Of a stretch of DNA of 64,000 nt, positions 16,827 through 25,905 are shown one piece after another (position 1 is the stretch's first letter; the number at the start of each line of letters is the position of its first letter). Origin of the DNA: Rhodospirillales bacterium (lineage in GTDB: Bacteria > Pseudomonadota > Alphaproteobacteria > Acetobacterales > Acetobacteraceae). Below the pieces are notes generated by a model. That model was given only the letters and a program-made list of their open reading frames with translations. It had not been told where the DNA came from and searched no databases. The stretch is taken from the NCBI GenBank assembly GCA_017304945.1, contig JAFKLG010000064.1, forward strand, positions 27,624-91,623, in the 5' to 3' direction. Both the position numbers and the translations under genes were made by a program.

Positions 16827-16890
16827 CTGTGCAAGAAAACCGCTTGGGACGGATATTACCGGTCTGCCCTGCAATCCGGATACGCCAATT

Positions 16891-18264
16891 TCAGGCTGGC
16901 AGGCGTACGGCCTCGATGCACGCGCGCAGCAATGCCTCGGCGGGTCCGCCCGAGTATACGTCGTCGGTCAAGTTTCCGACCTCATGCCCCACAACGGCAG
17001 CGACCACGGCGCGATCGATGCCGGCGTTTCGGGCGCGGGTGACAAACCACCTTCGGAACGAATGAAAGTCCACGCGGCTGTGGCGCTTACCTTCCTCCCG
17101 GTCATGCACGCCGCAGTCCTGGCGGTAACGGCCGAACCGCTTGGAGAGGGCCGCGGATCGCTCCCGCCCAGGCCGCTCCGGGCCGGCTTCGTGGAACAGG
17201 AAGGCGTCTCCGGCCTTGCCCTCGCACCGGCGAGCGACCAGCGCAGTGAGCTCCGAATGGATCGGCACACGCCGCAGCCCGGCGCGTGTCTTCGCACGCC
17301 GCAGACGGAACCAGCCGCCCGCGCAGTCGGCGACCGTCAGCCGGTATAGCTCCTCGAGGCGCATACCACTCAGCGCGGCGACCCGCATGGCGTCGGCGAG
17401 CTCGGGATCCGCATTGCCGGCCAGCAGCGCGGCAGCCTCGGCGTCGGTGAATGGGCGCTTCGGGGCGGTCTCCCGCGTGCCGCCCTTCGCGACGGACTGC
17501 CCCTGCCAGGGGTGTTCCTTCACGCCCGCCCGCTTGCGCATCCATCGCCAGTAAGAGGAGGCCGAGGTGATCTTCCGGTTCGCCGTCCCCCAATGCACGC
17601 CCTTGCCGATCAGCTCCTGCGTGACATACCGGCCGGCCAGCGTCGGCGTGAACGCCTCAACGGTGACGACGCCGGCAGATTGCTTCGCCCATTCGGCTAT
17701 CGCGGTCACGTCTGCCCGGTACTGCGCCGCGGTGCGCGGGTTCAGCGGCCCCTTCGTGCCGCCCTCTTTCAGCCAGGCGTCGACGTGCAGCAGGAGAGGG
17801 GTCGCCACTCCGAGTGCGATGTTCTCGAACGCCTCGGCCGCCTCTGAGCCGCGGCTGCTCGCGATGGCATCCGTTGCCTCAGCGAGCGTCCACATTGCGA
17901 ACTCGCGGCGCTGCGCCGCGCCGGCGGGGCGCCCGTCCGGCGTCTCCCCGGAGAACGCGGCGAACCCGTCGCGCTCGCTCTCCTGCAGTGCTTGGCGCCA
18001 CGAGAGCGCGGTCGATGTCAGTTCGTCCGTGCTCGCCACTGTCCGGGCGCCTTCGATGGCGCGCTGGAACTCGGCCAGGACCGCGAACCGCCGAGCGACG
18101 GCGATGCCGTGGTCGCGGGTGCCCAGGGATTTGACGAGCCGTCGCTTGCCGCCGAGCCGCGCCCATAGCGGCCGTGGCACGGCCATCACGACGTAGAACG
18201 TCCGCCCCCGCAGCTCCATCCATCGCATGTCGCGGGCCGGGTAATGCCGTTGCCTTGCCGCCAT
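16891..18264 (-). CDS. int: Tyrosine recombinase/integrase
   Basis: From ATG 18264, preceded by GGTGG, the product is 457 aa; ATG 18318 lacks a ribosome site. The N-terminal 160 residues hold the arm-binding part, and about 165-260 the core-binding SAM-like domain. The catalytic domain shows Arg302 (SGMRLEEL), His401 and Arg404 (HSFRR), His427 (VGHEVG) and the nucleophile Tyr437 (DDVYSGG). All key residues are present. It sits beside attR and reads inward, at the end opposite the tRNA. It should catalyse integration and excision at the 17-bp core. No separate excisionase was recognised. Confidence 0.94.
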   Translation of the reverse strand: MAARQRHYPARDMRWMELRGRTFYVVMAVPRPLWARLGGKRRLVKSLGTRDHGIAVARRFAVLAEFQRAIEGARTVASTDELTSTALSWRQALQESERDGFAAFSGETPDGRPAGAAQRREFAMWTLAEATDAIASSRGSEAAEAFENIALGVATPLLLHVDAWLKEGGTKGPLNPRTAAQYRADVTAIAEWAKQSAGVVTVEAFTPTLAGRYVTQELIGKGVHWGTANRKITSASSYWRWMRKRAGVKEHPWQGQSVAKGGTRETAPKRPFTDAEAAALLAGNADPELADAMRVAALSGMRLEELYRLTVADCAGGWFRLRRAKTRAGLRRVPIHSELTALVARRCEGKAGDAFLFHEAGPERPGRERSAALSKRFGRYRQDCGVHDREEGKRHSRVDFHSFRRWFVTRARNAGIDRAVVAAVVGHEVGNLTDDVYSGGPAEALLRACIEAVRLPA

Positions 18265-18363
18265 GATGCCACCTGTGCGCCTACCGGTTTGCTCCCACCG
18301 ATCTGACGCGTTCAGCATTGGAAATCAACGGTTTTATGGCGTTTCGGACTCGTTCCTGTCCCC

Positions 18364-18380
18364 TCCCCTACGGGACGCCA
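18364..18380 (+). repeat. attR: second copy of the 17-bp tRNA-Glu end
   Basis: TCCCCTACGGGACGCCA here is identical to 7057-7073. The flanks differ (before: TCCTGTCCCC versus GGTTCGAA; after: CCGCCCT versus AGCCGAA). It lies 99 bp upstream of the integrase start. The 282 bp from 18381 to the next gene hold no reading frame I can support. Confidence 0.88.
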
Positions 18381-18662
18381 CCGCCCTCCAGCAAAGCTGA
18401 GCCCTTTCTCCCGGCAGCGGGGGCACCTGCGCTCCCGGCTTCGGCGAGGGCGTTTTCCAGGCGGCTCAGCCGATTTCCCGATCCTCCGCGATCTCCGGAC
18501 CGACGAAGCGGCGCACGTCGCACGCCCGGCAGGCCGGATCGTTCGGTCCGAGGGCAACGCGGCGGCCGCTGGCCGAGGCAGCGCAACGGCAGCAGCAAGC
18601 ACCAAAATCGACTTGCGCCCCATAACGCATCCGGCGGGGCGGGGAGGCGTCGCGCCCTTCCG

Positions 18663-19436
18663 TCAGGCGGGCAGGCGAATCCCCGACAGTCTCTCGCATT
18701 CCGCCAGGAGGCGATGTTGCAGGCCCTCGTCCTGCGTCTCCGGGTTCGGCGCGCGGCGATCGAGATGGTAGAAATACGCGCCCGTCATGCACGCTTCGGG
18801 ATCGTCGCTGACCGCCAGCCAGACCTGCGTGCGATGCGCCTGGTCCATGTCGTCCGGCGCGCTCGGCCCGCCCATCCTGGTCGGTACCCAGCCGGGCTCC
18901 AGCGCGTTGGACAGAACGTCGGGCCAACGCCGAGCGATCGCGGTGGCCATCATCGCGTTGTAGAGCTTGCTTTCCGCGTAGGCCGTCGCGCCGTCCCATG
19001 CGCGCTCTTCCCACAGCAGATCGCCGAAATTCGCGCTGACCCGGTGGTGCAGTCCGGAGCTGAGATACACGAGCCGCTCCGGTCGCTGCATCACCGAGGT
19101 GATCACGTAAGGCGCCAGGACGTTGATCGCGAACAGATGCGGCAGGCCGTCCTCGGTCACGATGCGCCGCGGCTCGCGGTAGCCGACGGCGACGTTGTGG
19201 ATGACGGCATTGAAGGGCCCCAGCGCGTTCGCCTCCGTGGCGACACGGCGCGCCCCGGCGATGGTCGAGACATCCCCGATCACTACCGCCTCGGCCGCCG
19301 GCAGAGCCCGGCGCGCATCCTCCGCGCGAGACTCGTTGCGCGCGTGGAGCACGACATGATGGCCCTGCTCCACGAGCAACTGCCCTGCCATCAGGCCGAG
19401 TCCTTCGGATGAGCCGGTGATGAAGATGCGTGACAT
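18663..19436 (-). CDS. Short-chain dehydrogenase/reductase
   Basis: This 257-aa Rossmann protein has the cofactor motif TGSSEGLG (residues 7-14) and HNVAVGY in place of the NAG motif. It has SSGLHH with the catalytic Ser and YAESK with the catalytic Tyr and Lys. It probably oxidises or reduces an alcohol/ketone with NAD(P)H; the substrate is unknown. It is followed on the same strand, upstream, by an NmrA-like reductase, and the pair may share a transcript under the divergent LysR regulator. Confidence 0.88.
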   Translation of the reverse strand: MSRIFITGSSEGLGLMAGQLLVEQGHHVVLHARNESRAEDARRALPAAEAVVIGDVSTIAGARRVATEANALGPFNAVIHNVAVGYREPRRIVTEDGLPHLFAINVLAPYVITSVMQRPERLVYLSSGLHHRVSANFGDLLWEERAWDGATAYAESKLYNAMMATAIARRWPDVLSNALEPGWVPTRMGGPSAPDDMDQAHRTQVWLAVSDDPEACMTGAYFYHLDRRAPNPETQDEGLQHRLLAECERLSGIRLPA

Positions 19437-19483
19437 CGACGTCTCCTGTTGAGGCAGGGAGGGGTGGATTGCGGCGCCTGCGC

Positions 19484-20347
19484 TCAGCCTTGCACGGTCA
19501 GCTCACGCAGCACCGCCTCGAACGTAACGCTGCCGGTGCGCTGCTCGGTGCCGTTTCGCTCGAAGTCGATCCAGCCCTCGTTGAAGCCGTCGAGCATGCG
19601 GATGCGACCGTTGGGATGCTGCATGCCCTGCGCGCGGAACTGCGCGTCCCACGTGTCGCGAGGCACGGCGACCGCTTCCACCGGACGCCCGAGCGCTGCG
19701 GCAAAGCCGGCGGCCTCATCATTGGGGCTGTACTTGCGCGGGCCGGCCAGTTCGATCCTCCGCAGGCCGGTCCAGGTTTCCTGCAACAACTCGGCCGCGA
19801 CGCGGCCGATGTCCTTGACGCTCACCCGGTGGATGGCGCGATCGAGCGGCTGCAGATGGCTGGGGAAGCGCCCTTCACGCGCGGCAGCAACGTCCCATGA
19901 CGCATTCTCCATGAACCAGGCGGCGCGCAGGAAGGCGGCCGGGATGCCGGTTTCCGCGAGCGCGGCCTCGTAGATCCCCGCCCAGTTCAGCAGGTTGAAC
20001 GCGCTTACCTGCGCCCCGACCGTCGAGAGCAACACCGCGCGGCCTGGCTTGACCTTCGAGAGGGCACGCGTCGCGGCTGCGACACGGCGCCGGGTGTCCG
20101 TGAACCCTGCGTCCGAGTCGTAGTTGGGCGGGTTCATCAGGAACACCCCCTCGACCCCGTCGAACGCCCGTTCGAGCGCCGTCTGGTCTTCGGCATCGGG
20201 CACGACCGCAATCTCGCAGCCGCGCGCCTTCCACGCAGCACCCTTTTCCTCGCTCCGCACGACGGCGCGCACCTGCCGCTCCGCCTTCAGCAAAGTGGCC
20301 GCGGCAATCGCGCCGACCCTTCCGGTGATCCCTGTAATGGCGAACAT
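19484..20347 (-). CDS. NmrA-like NAD(P)-binding protein
   Basis: The start at ATG 20347 is fixed by an excellent GGAGGTGAAG site immediately upstream, giving 287 aa. The N-terminus MFAITGITGRVGAIAAATLL is the GxxGxxG dinucleotide-binding loop of atypical SDRs. The body resembles NmrA/QOR2-type proteins that sense NAD(P) or reduce quinones (FLMNPPNYDSDAG, AAWFMENASW). There is no YxxxK. It is divergent from a LysR gene across a 116-bp gap, which suggests direct control by that regulator. Confidence 0.87.
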   Translation of the reverse strand: MFAITGITGRVGAIAAATLLKAERQVRAVVRSEEKGAAWKARGCEIAVVPDAEDQTALERAFDGVEGVFLMNPPNYDSDAGFTDTRRRVAAATRALSKVKPGRAVLLSTVGAQVSAFNLLNWAGIYEAALAETGIPAAFLRAAWFMENASWDVAAAREGRFPSHLQPLDRAIHRVSVKDIGRVAAELLQETWTGLRRIELAGPRKYSPNDEAAGFAAALGRPVEAVAVPRDTWDAQFRAQGMQHPNGRIRMLDGFNEGWIDFERNGTEQRTGSVTFEAVLRELTVQG

Positions 20348-20463
20348 CTTCACCTCCGCACTGGGCGCTTCTTGCGTCCGAGGCGGGAAGATAGCTTCCG
20401 CCGCATTTTGCATTAGCGTAGGGAATCTCACATCAATTGTGCTGAAAGATCCGGAATAGGCTC

Positions 20464-21384
20464 ATGGCGTTCGATGGTCGGCTGCTTGCCGGGGTCAGTG
20501 TGCTCGCCAGCGTCGTGGAAAGTGGCAGCTTCACGCACGCAGGCGAGATCCTCGGCCTGTCGCCCTCCGGCGTCAGCCGGTCGGTGTCGCGGCTCGAAGA
20601 GCGGATTGGTGTGCGTCTTCTCGATCGGAGCACGCGATCGCTGCGACTGACGGGCGAGGGAGAGCGGCTCTATGAACTTGCCGCACCCCACCTGCTCGGG
20701 ATCGAGGAAGCGGCCACTCTCGCGAGCGGAACGGTAGGGCAGGTTCGCGGCACGCTGCGCGCCAGCGTGAACCCGATTTTCGCTCGCAACGTGCTGGCGC
20801 CTTGGCTGCCCGAGTTCTCACGGCGCTATCCGGGACTTCAGCTCACGCTGATCCAGCATCCCGATGCCGGCGATCTCATCTCTGACGGGATCGATGTTGC
20901 GATCCGGTTCGGCCCACAGCCTGGCTCGGCCATGTCGTCACGCCGGCTGCTGGAAACGCGGGTATTGACCGTGGCGTCTCCCGGCTATCTCGCGGCGCAT
21001 GGCCGTCCCGGGATGCCTGTCGACCTGGAACAGCATGAGTGCCTCGACTTCATAGACCCCCAACGCGGCCGGCCGTTCGAATGGGAGTTCCGGCGTCCGT
21101 CGGAAACCATCCCGGTGAAGACCAAAGGTCGCTTCACCTTCACCGATGTCGATACGATGGTCACGGCCTGCCTGGCGGGAACCGGGATCGCCCAGGTTCT
21201 CGCCTTCGGTGTCGAACGGCATCTGGCGGACGGATCGCTGGTCGAGCTTTTTCCGGACTGGCCCGACGAGACCTTCCCGCTCTACGCCGTTCGGCCGTCG
21301 CGTCGACTGGCCCCTGCCAAGACGGAGGCGTTCCTCACGTTTTGCGTCGAGATCTCGAAGGCTGCCGCCGAGAAGGCCGCTTGA
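20464..21384 (+). CDS. LysR-family transcriptional regulator
   Basis: This 306-aa protein has an N-terminal winged HTH (about 5-64: VESGSFTHAGEILGLSPSGVS, split by the recognition helix RSVSRLEERIG). A periplasmic-binding-like effector domain covers about 90-295. Domain layout and length are typical. It faces the NmrA-like gene, and the shared 116-bp gap is AT-richer than the surroundings, so it probably controls that gene and itself. The inducer is unknown. Confidence 0.93.
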   Translation: MAFDGRLLAGVSVLASVVESGSFTHAGEILGLSPSGVSRSVSRLEERIGVRLLDRSTRSLRLTGEGERLYELAAPHLLGIEEAATLASGTVGQVRGTLRASVNPIFARNVLAPWLPEFSRRYPGLQLTLIQHPDAGDLISDGIDVAIRFGPQPGSAMSSRRLLETRVLTVASPGYLAAHGRPGMPVDLEQHECLDFIDPQRGRPFEWEFRRPSETIPVKTKGRFTFTDVDTMVTACLAGTGIAQVLAFGVERHLADGSLVELFPDWPDETFPLYAVRPSRRLAPAKTEAFLTFCVEISKAAAEKAA

Positions 21385-21514
21385 GTCATCCCGCCTGTCG
21401 GCCTCGGCGCTGATCCCAGCTCAGGGGGGCGGTGAGGAAGTCTGGAGCAGCGATGGGAATGCGGGATCCAGCAATCTCCGGCTCAGTGGCGCCCAGTGCT
21501 GCGTGCCCACCTGT

Positions 21515-24226
21515 TCAAGCGCCAGGCTGCTCGAGGTTCCGCAGCGCGCGGCGCTCGAAGGCCACCGCGCCGCTGGCGGCGGCAAGCGTTGCAGCACGTT
21601 GCAGGAGATCGTCCGCCCTGCGTTCGCGGCCCTGCCGTCGTCGCACCAATCCCATGACCCGCATGACCTCGGGATAGCACCACCGCTCTTCCCGCCGCGC
21701 CATTCCCGCCGCGATCACAACGTTCTCCGCCGCCAGTTCCACCCGGCCTTGCGCCAACGCCACCTCGGCCAGCATGCACCGGAACATCGGCATACGGATC
21801 AGCACGTTGCCCGCCGTCAACTCGTCCAACGCGAGCCGCATCTCATCCAAGCCTTGAGGCCCTCGCAGCACGCCCCCGAAGAAGCGGCAGAGCGGACCCC
21901 ATGTGGCGATTGACTGGCGGCCGACGCTGCGGACCAGGCGGGCCAAATGGCGTTCTCCGACGTCGAATCGTCCCGTCCACAGCGCGACCGGGATCACCGC
22001 CTGCGCCAGCGCATTCGCCTCCGAGACGGGGTGGTCCATCAGGATGGCCGCCTCCAGCGCGGCCTGGGCATGTGCGGCCGCGTCGGTCGGCCGGCCGCAC
22101 ACCCAGGACACCAGCGCCAGCGACACGCGGATTCCGACATGGTGGTCCATCTGGAAGCGCGAGATGCGCGGTCGGCGCGTCGGGTTATCATACCGGCGGG
22201 CAAGCTGCTCCAGCTTCTCGCGCGCGTCCCTTACTTCTCCGCAATAGAAGCCCGTTATCAGCCTCAGTCGCTCCCCAGCGGCGCCCGCAGCCTGATCGTT
22301 CGCCTGCTCCGCCACGGCCTCGAACTGCGCGATGTCGGCCAGCGCCAGGCGGTGGCGGCCATTGAAGGAGCGCAGCGAGGCCAGACCCCAGAGCGCGCGC
22401 AAACGGTAATCCGTGTCCCCGGCCTGGTCCGCAAGTCGGAGGCTCTCCTTCCACACTCCCTCCGCATCGGGATCCAGCCGTTTGGTGAACGCCATGCTCC
22501 AGGCATGCGCCGTCGTGAGCTTCATCTGGAGGCTGACATCGCAGCTGGCAAAGCCCGGGGACCGTAGCGCTCGTCGCACGCGAAGCCGGCTCTCACCGAT
22601 CGAGGAGATCTCGTCCCACAGCGGGATCGCCACCGCCGTGAGCCGAATGCCGAGATCCGGGTCGGCGCCGTCGCCGAACGCCCAGTCGATGGCGTTGCGC
22701 AGATCGTTGAGGTAGCGGCCATGCAGCGCGTTCCACTCTTCCCGCACGCGCCACCGCCATTCGACCTCGGCGGCGGCGAACTTGTCGAGCAGGAAGCAGG
22801 CATGAGCTGCCGCGGCGGCCTGCCACTCGCCCGCGCGCCTCAACCGCGCGGCCGCATAGCGACGCGTGGTTTCGAGCAGGCGGTAGCGCAGTTCGCCATC
22901 GGCGTAGCCTGCCGACACAAGCGACTTGGCGGTCAGGCTTTCGAGACTGGCCATCACGGTCTCTGGTGTCGATCCGCGTGCGCTCGCCATGCCGATCGCG
23001 TCGGCCACGGTGAAACTTCCGGCGAACAAGGAGACGAACCGCAGCGTCCCGGCCTCTTCGGGCGACAACAGCCGGTAGCTCCAGTCCAGTGTTGCCATGA
23101 GGGTCTGCTGCCGGATCGGTGCCTCTGCGGGTCCGCAGCTCAGCGGCTCGAAACTATCCTCGAGCAGCGCGAGCAGCGCGCGCGGCGGGCGGCTCTGTAG
23201 CTGTGGAGCGGCAAGTTCGATCGCCAGCGGCAGCCCATCCAGTTGGCGGCAGATCGCGGAAATCGCCTCCATATCGGCTTCGGCAATCACCGGAACGCCC
23301 GCATCGGCGGCGCGGGACAGGAACAACTGGACCGATGGGAAGGCGCGCGCCTCCGCACTGTTGATGGATGCGTCGGAATCGGGGCACGGCAGCGGCGAGA
23401 GCCGCAAGACCGCTTCGGCGCGGCATCGCAGCGGCTCACGGCTGGTGGCGAGCACGGCAACGCTGGGTGCGTGCTCGTAGAGATGGTCGGCGACGAGCGC
23501 TGCTGCGTTCAGCACGTGCTCGCAATTGTCGAGTACCACCAGGCTGCGGCGCGCACCCAATGCCTCCACGATTCCTGCCATGAGATCGTTCAGGTTGCCG
23601 CCGGCCCCAATCGCCATGGCGACGGCGGCCGGAACGAACTGCGGATCGCTCACCGACGCGAGGTCGACGAAACACGGGGCGTCGGGATAGGCCGCAATTG
23701 CCTGCCGCGCCGCGGCCAGCGCCACGGTGGTCTTTCCGACGCCAGCCGTGCCGACCACGGTGACCAGCCGACGTTCGGCAAGCAGCTCGACGATCCGCGC
23801 CACCTCGCTGGTGCGGCCGATCACCTGGTTTGCTCCCGGGGCCCGGGGCAGCGCCGAAATGGCGAACTGCGCCGTCGCCCCAGAGCCCTCCACGTGCACG
23901 GGCGCGACAAAGCGGTAGCCTCGGCCCGGCACGGTGGCGATGTAAGGTCCTTCCCCGCCGACGCCGTGCAGCGCTCGCCGAAGGGCGGCGATGTTCACCT
24001 TCAGGTTGCCCTCATGGACATGAGTGTCCGGCCACGCATGACGGATCAGGGCCGTCTTGCCCATGAGCTCACCCGGTCGCTCGACCAGCAGCCGAAGCAA
24101 CTCCAGGGCCCGACTGCCCAGCGGGACCGGGCGGCCACCATGCAGCAACAGTTGTTGACCGGGCACCAGCCGGAACGCCTCGAAGCGATAGACCCGCCCA
24201 GTGGACCCGCCTCTCGATCCGCCCAT
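21515..24226 (-). CDS. Large winged-helix regulator with STAND-type ATPase (CadC/AfsR-like)
   Basis: This 903-aa protein has an OmpR/PhoB-type winged helix at the N-terminus (about 12-108, ending TVPGRGYRFVAPV) and no receiver domain. An NB-ARC-like ATPase follows with Walker A GTAGVGKT (159-166), SLVVLDNCEHVL as Walker B and LDWSYRLLSPEE later. The C-terminal 400 residues are helical, TPR-like. Such proteins integrate a signal through ATP-dependent oligomerisation. It is divergent from the paoABC-like operon, its likely target. Signal and ligand are unknown. Confidence 0.88.
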   Translation of the reverse strand: MGGSRGGSTGRVYRFEAFRLVPGQQLLLHGGRPVPLGSRALELLRLLVERPGELMGKTALIRHAWPDTHVHEGNLKVNIAALRRALHGVGGEGPYIATVPGRGYRFVAPVHVEGSGATAQFAISALPRAPGANQVIGRTSEVARIVELLAERRLVTVVGTAGVGKTTVALAAARQAIAAYPDAPCFVDLASVSDPQFVPAAVAMAIGAGGNLNDLMAGIVEALGARRSLVVLDNCEHVLNAAALVADHLYEHAPSVAVLATSREPLRCRAEAVLRLSPLPCPDSDASINSAEARAFPSVQLFLSRAADAGVPVIAEADMEAISAICRQLDGLPLAIELAAPQLQSRPPRALLALLEDSFEPLSCGPAEAPIRQQTLMATLDWSYRLLSPEEAGTLRFVSLFAGSFTVADAIGMASARGSTPETVMASLESLTAKSLVSAGYADGELRYRLLETTRRYAAARLRRAGEWQAAAAAHACFLLDKFAAAEVEWRWRVREEWNALHGRYLNDLRNAIDWAFGDGADPDLGIRLTAVAIPLWDEISSIGESRLRVRRALRSPGFASCDVSLQMKLTTAHAWSMAFTKRLDPDAEGVWKESLRLADQAGDTDYRLRALWGLASLRSFNGRHRLALADIAQFEAVAEQANDQAAGAAGERLRLITGFYCGEVRDAREKLEQLARRYDNPTRRPRISRFQMDHHVGIRVSLALVSWVCGRPTDAAAHAQAALEAAILMDHPVSEANALAQAVIPVALWTGRFDVGERHLARLVRSVGRQSIATWGPLCRFFGGVLRGPQGLDEMRLALDELTAGNVLIRMPMFRCMLAEVALAQGRVELAAENVVIAAGMARREERWCYPEVMRVMGLVRRRQGRERRADDLLQRAATLAAASGAVAFERRALRNLEQPGA

Positions 24227-24391
24227 GCGTTTCCCTGCCTGTGCTTCAGATTAGATTCCCTGCCCACGGAAGTCGCGCAACACAACGGAGCGAGATCGAA
24301 CTGCCGGAATGCTACGCGGATTCACCACGCTTTACGACGACGCCGCACGCGCCGATGGCAGGCTGGGGTCGAGCAGCCGCCGGGAGCCCGC

Positions 24392-24943
24392 ATGCCGCAA
24401 AGCAACATGAACCCCCCCGCCGCGTCAGGGATGACGCCGGTCCGTTTCATCACGGTGAACGGCGAGCAGCATTCTCCACCCGAGGATCCCCGCACCACAC
24501 TGCTCGATTTCCTGCGTGAGCAGCTGGACCTGACAGGCACCAAGAAGGGCTGCGACCAGGGGCAGTGCGGCGCCTGCACCGTGCTGGTGAACGGCACACG
24601 TATCAACGCCTGCCTCACGCTGGCGATCATGCATGTGGGGGACGAGGTAACGACGGTGGAAGGCTTGGGCAAACCCGATGCCCTGCATCCGTTGCAGCGG
24701 GCGTTCGTTACGCATGACGGCTATCAGTGCGGCTACTGTACACCCGGCCAGATTTGTTCCGTCATCGGCGCGCTGGCCGAGATCGATCGCGGCGTGCCTA
24801 GCCATGTCACGGGCGACCTCAGCGCGCCAATGATCACCACCCGGCTCGAGATGCGCGAACGGATGAGCGGCAACATCTGCCGCTGCGGCGCCTACTCCAA
24901 CATCCAGGATGCAATCGCAGAGTTCGTTGGAGAGCCACGATGA
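24392..24943 (+). CDS. paoA: Aldehyde dehydrogenase iron-sulfur subunit (PaoA/YagT-type)
   Basis: From ATG 24392 behind GGAG the product is 183 aa. It carries two [2Fe-2S] clusters: the plant-ferredoxin type with Cys54, 59, 62 and 74, and the xanthine-oxidase type with Cys113, 116, 163 and 165 (ICRCG). It passes electrons from the molybdenum subunit toward FAD. E. coli PaoA has a Tat signal; none is clear here, so a cytoplasmic form is possible. It overlaps paoB by 4 bp. Confidence 0.9.
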   Translation: MPQSNMNPPAASGMTPVRFITVNGEQHSPPEDPRTTLLDFLREQLDLTGTKKGCDQGQCGACTVLVNGTRINACLTLAIMHVGDEVTTVEGLGKPDALHPLQRAFVTHDGYQCGYCTPGQICSVIGALAEIDRGVPSHVTGDLSAPMITTRLEMRERMSGNICRCGAYSNIQDAIAEFVGEPR

Positions 24944-25905
24944 GGGCATTCACCTACCAGCGTGTCGCCGCCACCGCGGAGGCGACGGCCGCGCTCGCGC
25001 GCATTCCCGGGGCCAAGTTGCTCGCCGGCGGCACGAACCTGCTCGACCTGATGAAGCTGGAGATCGAGGCGCCGACGCACCTCATCGACATTCGTGACCT
25101 GGATTTGGCGCGCATCGAAGATACCGCCGCAGGCGGGCTGCGGATCGGTGCACTGGTCAGCAATACCGACTTGGCCTCCGATGCGCGGATCAAGCGGCAC
25201 TACCCGGTGATCAGCCGCGCAATCGTTTCGGGCGCCACGGGACAGCTACGGAACAAGGCAAGCACGGCGGGCAACCTGCTGCAGCGCAACCGCTGCCCGT
25301 ATTTCTATGACACCGACCAACCCTGCAACAAGCGCCTTCCGGGGTCGGGTTGTTCCGCGATCGACGGGGCGTCGCGCGGGCTCGCCGTGATCGGCACCAG
25401 TTCCGCCTGCATCGCAACCTATCCCGGCGACCTCGCGGTGGCGCTGCGCCTGCTCGACGCAGAGATCGAGACGGTTGATGCGGCCGGGCGGACCAGAACG
25501 CTGCCGATCGCCGATTTTCACCGCCTGCCGGGCGACACGCCGCAGATCGAGACCGCGCTGCAACCGAGCGAACTGATTACGGCCGTGATTCTGCCGCCTC
25601 CGCTCGGAGGACGGCACTTCTATTTGAAAGTGCGCGACCGCGCGTCCTACGCCTTCGCCCTGGTGTCGGTTGCCGCCGTGCTGCACCCGGACCGCACCGG
25701 GCGTATCGCGTTCGGCGGAGTGGCGCCGAAGCCGTGGCGGGTGGAGCAGGCCGAGGCAGCATTGCAAGACAGCGCGGAAGCGGTCGTCTCGATCGCGTTC
25801 GATGGCGCTACTCCAACGGAGCAGAACGCCTTCAAGGTCCCGCTCGCGGCACGCGCGCTCGCTTCGGTCATTGCTCGGGCCAGGGAGTCCTCCGATGCGG
25901 TTTGA
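24940..25905 (+). CDS. paoB: Aldehyde dehydrogenase FAD subunit (PaoB/YagS-type)
   Basis: This 321-aa protein is of the CO-dehydrogenase flavoprotein type, with the FAD loops [13 protein letters not shown] (27-39) and [14 protein letters not shown] (99-112). Cys119, 129, 138 and 157 surround an insert like that which binds an extra [4Fe-4S] cluster in E. coli PaoB, a good sign of this subfamily. The start ATG 24940 overlaps paoA, and paoC overlaps its end by 11 bp. Confidence 0.9.
   Translation: MRAFTYQRVAATAEATAALARIPGAKLLAGGTNLLDLMKLEIEAPTHLIDIRDLDLARIEDTAAGGLRIGALVSNTDLASDARIKRHYPVISRAIVSGATGQLRNKASTAGNLLQRNRCPYFYDTDQPCNKRLPGSGCSAIDGASRGLAVIGTSSACIATYPGDLAVALRLLDAEIETVDAAGRTRTLPIADFHRLPGDTPQIETALQPSELITAVILPPPLGGRHFYLKVRDRASYAFALVSVAAVLHPDRTGRIAFGGVAPKPWRVEQAEAALQDSAEAVVSIAFDGATPTEQNAFKVPLAARALASVIARARESSDAV

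Larger units (their letters stand above)
7057..18380. mobile_element. Integrated capsid-forming satellite-like element in tRNA-Glu (11.3 kb)
   Basis: The element is bounded by the 17-bp repeats and contains, from right to left: tyrosine integrase, small gene, primase-polymerase/RepA, candidate origin, a divergent 61-aa gene, a MerR-like regulator, HK97 capsid, prohead protease, portal, S74 fibre, a small phage protein, and a DUF6680-like plus membrane-protein pair. No terminase, connector, tail, holin or lysin gene is visible. Capsid-protease-portal order, a pri-rep gene and size near 11 kb match what is known of capsid-forming phage-inducible islands. The missing packaging genes make it either a distinct variant or a reduced remnant. 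All reading frames named are intact. Confidence 0.85.

Noticed and set aside
16451..16834. Longer start for the replication protein
   Set aside because: The extra 128 residues are Arg/Pro-rich and overlap a better-supported 96-aa gene; ATG 16450 gives a proper primase domain start.
7057..18380. CRISPR array or toxin-antitoxin locus within the element
   Set aside because: No regularly spaced identical repeats with unique spacers were seen, and no recognised toxin or antitoxin fold; the repeats present are short and iteron-like.
18312..18623. Minus-strand frame of 103 codons between attR and the SDR, with a signal-peptide-like start
   Set aside because: It spans the att core, has Arg/Pro-rich low-complexity sequence and no ribosome site; other frames here are equally open. 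At most a decayed remnant.
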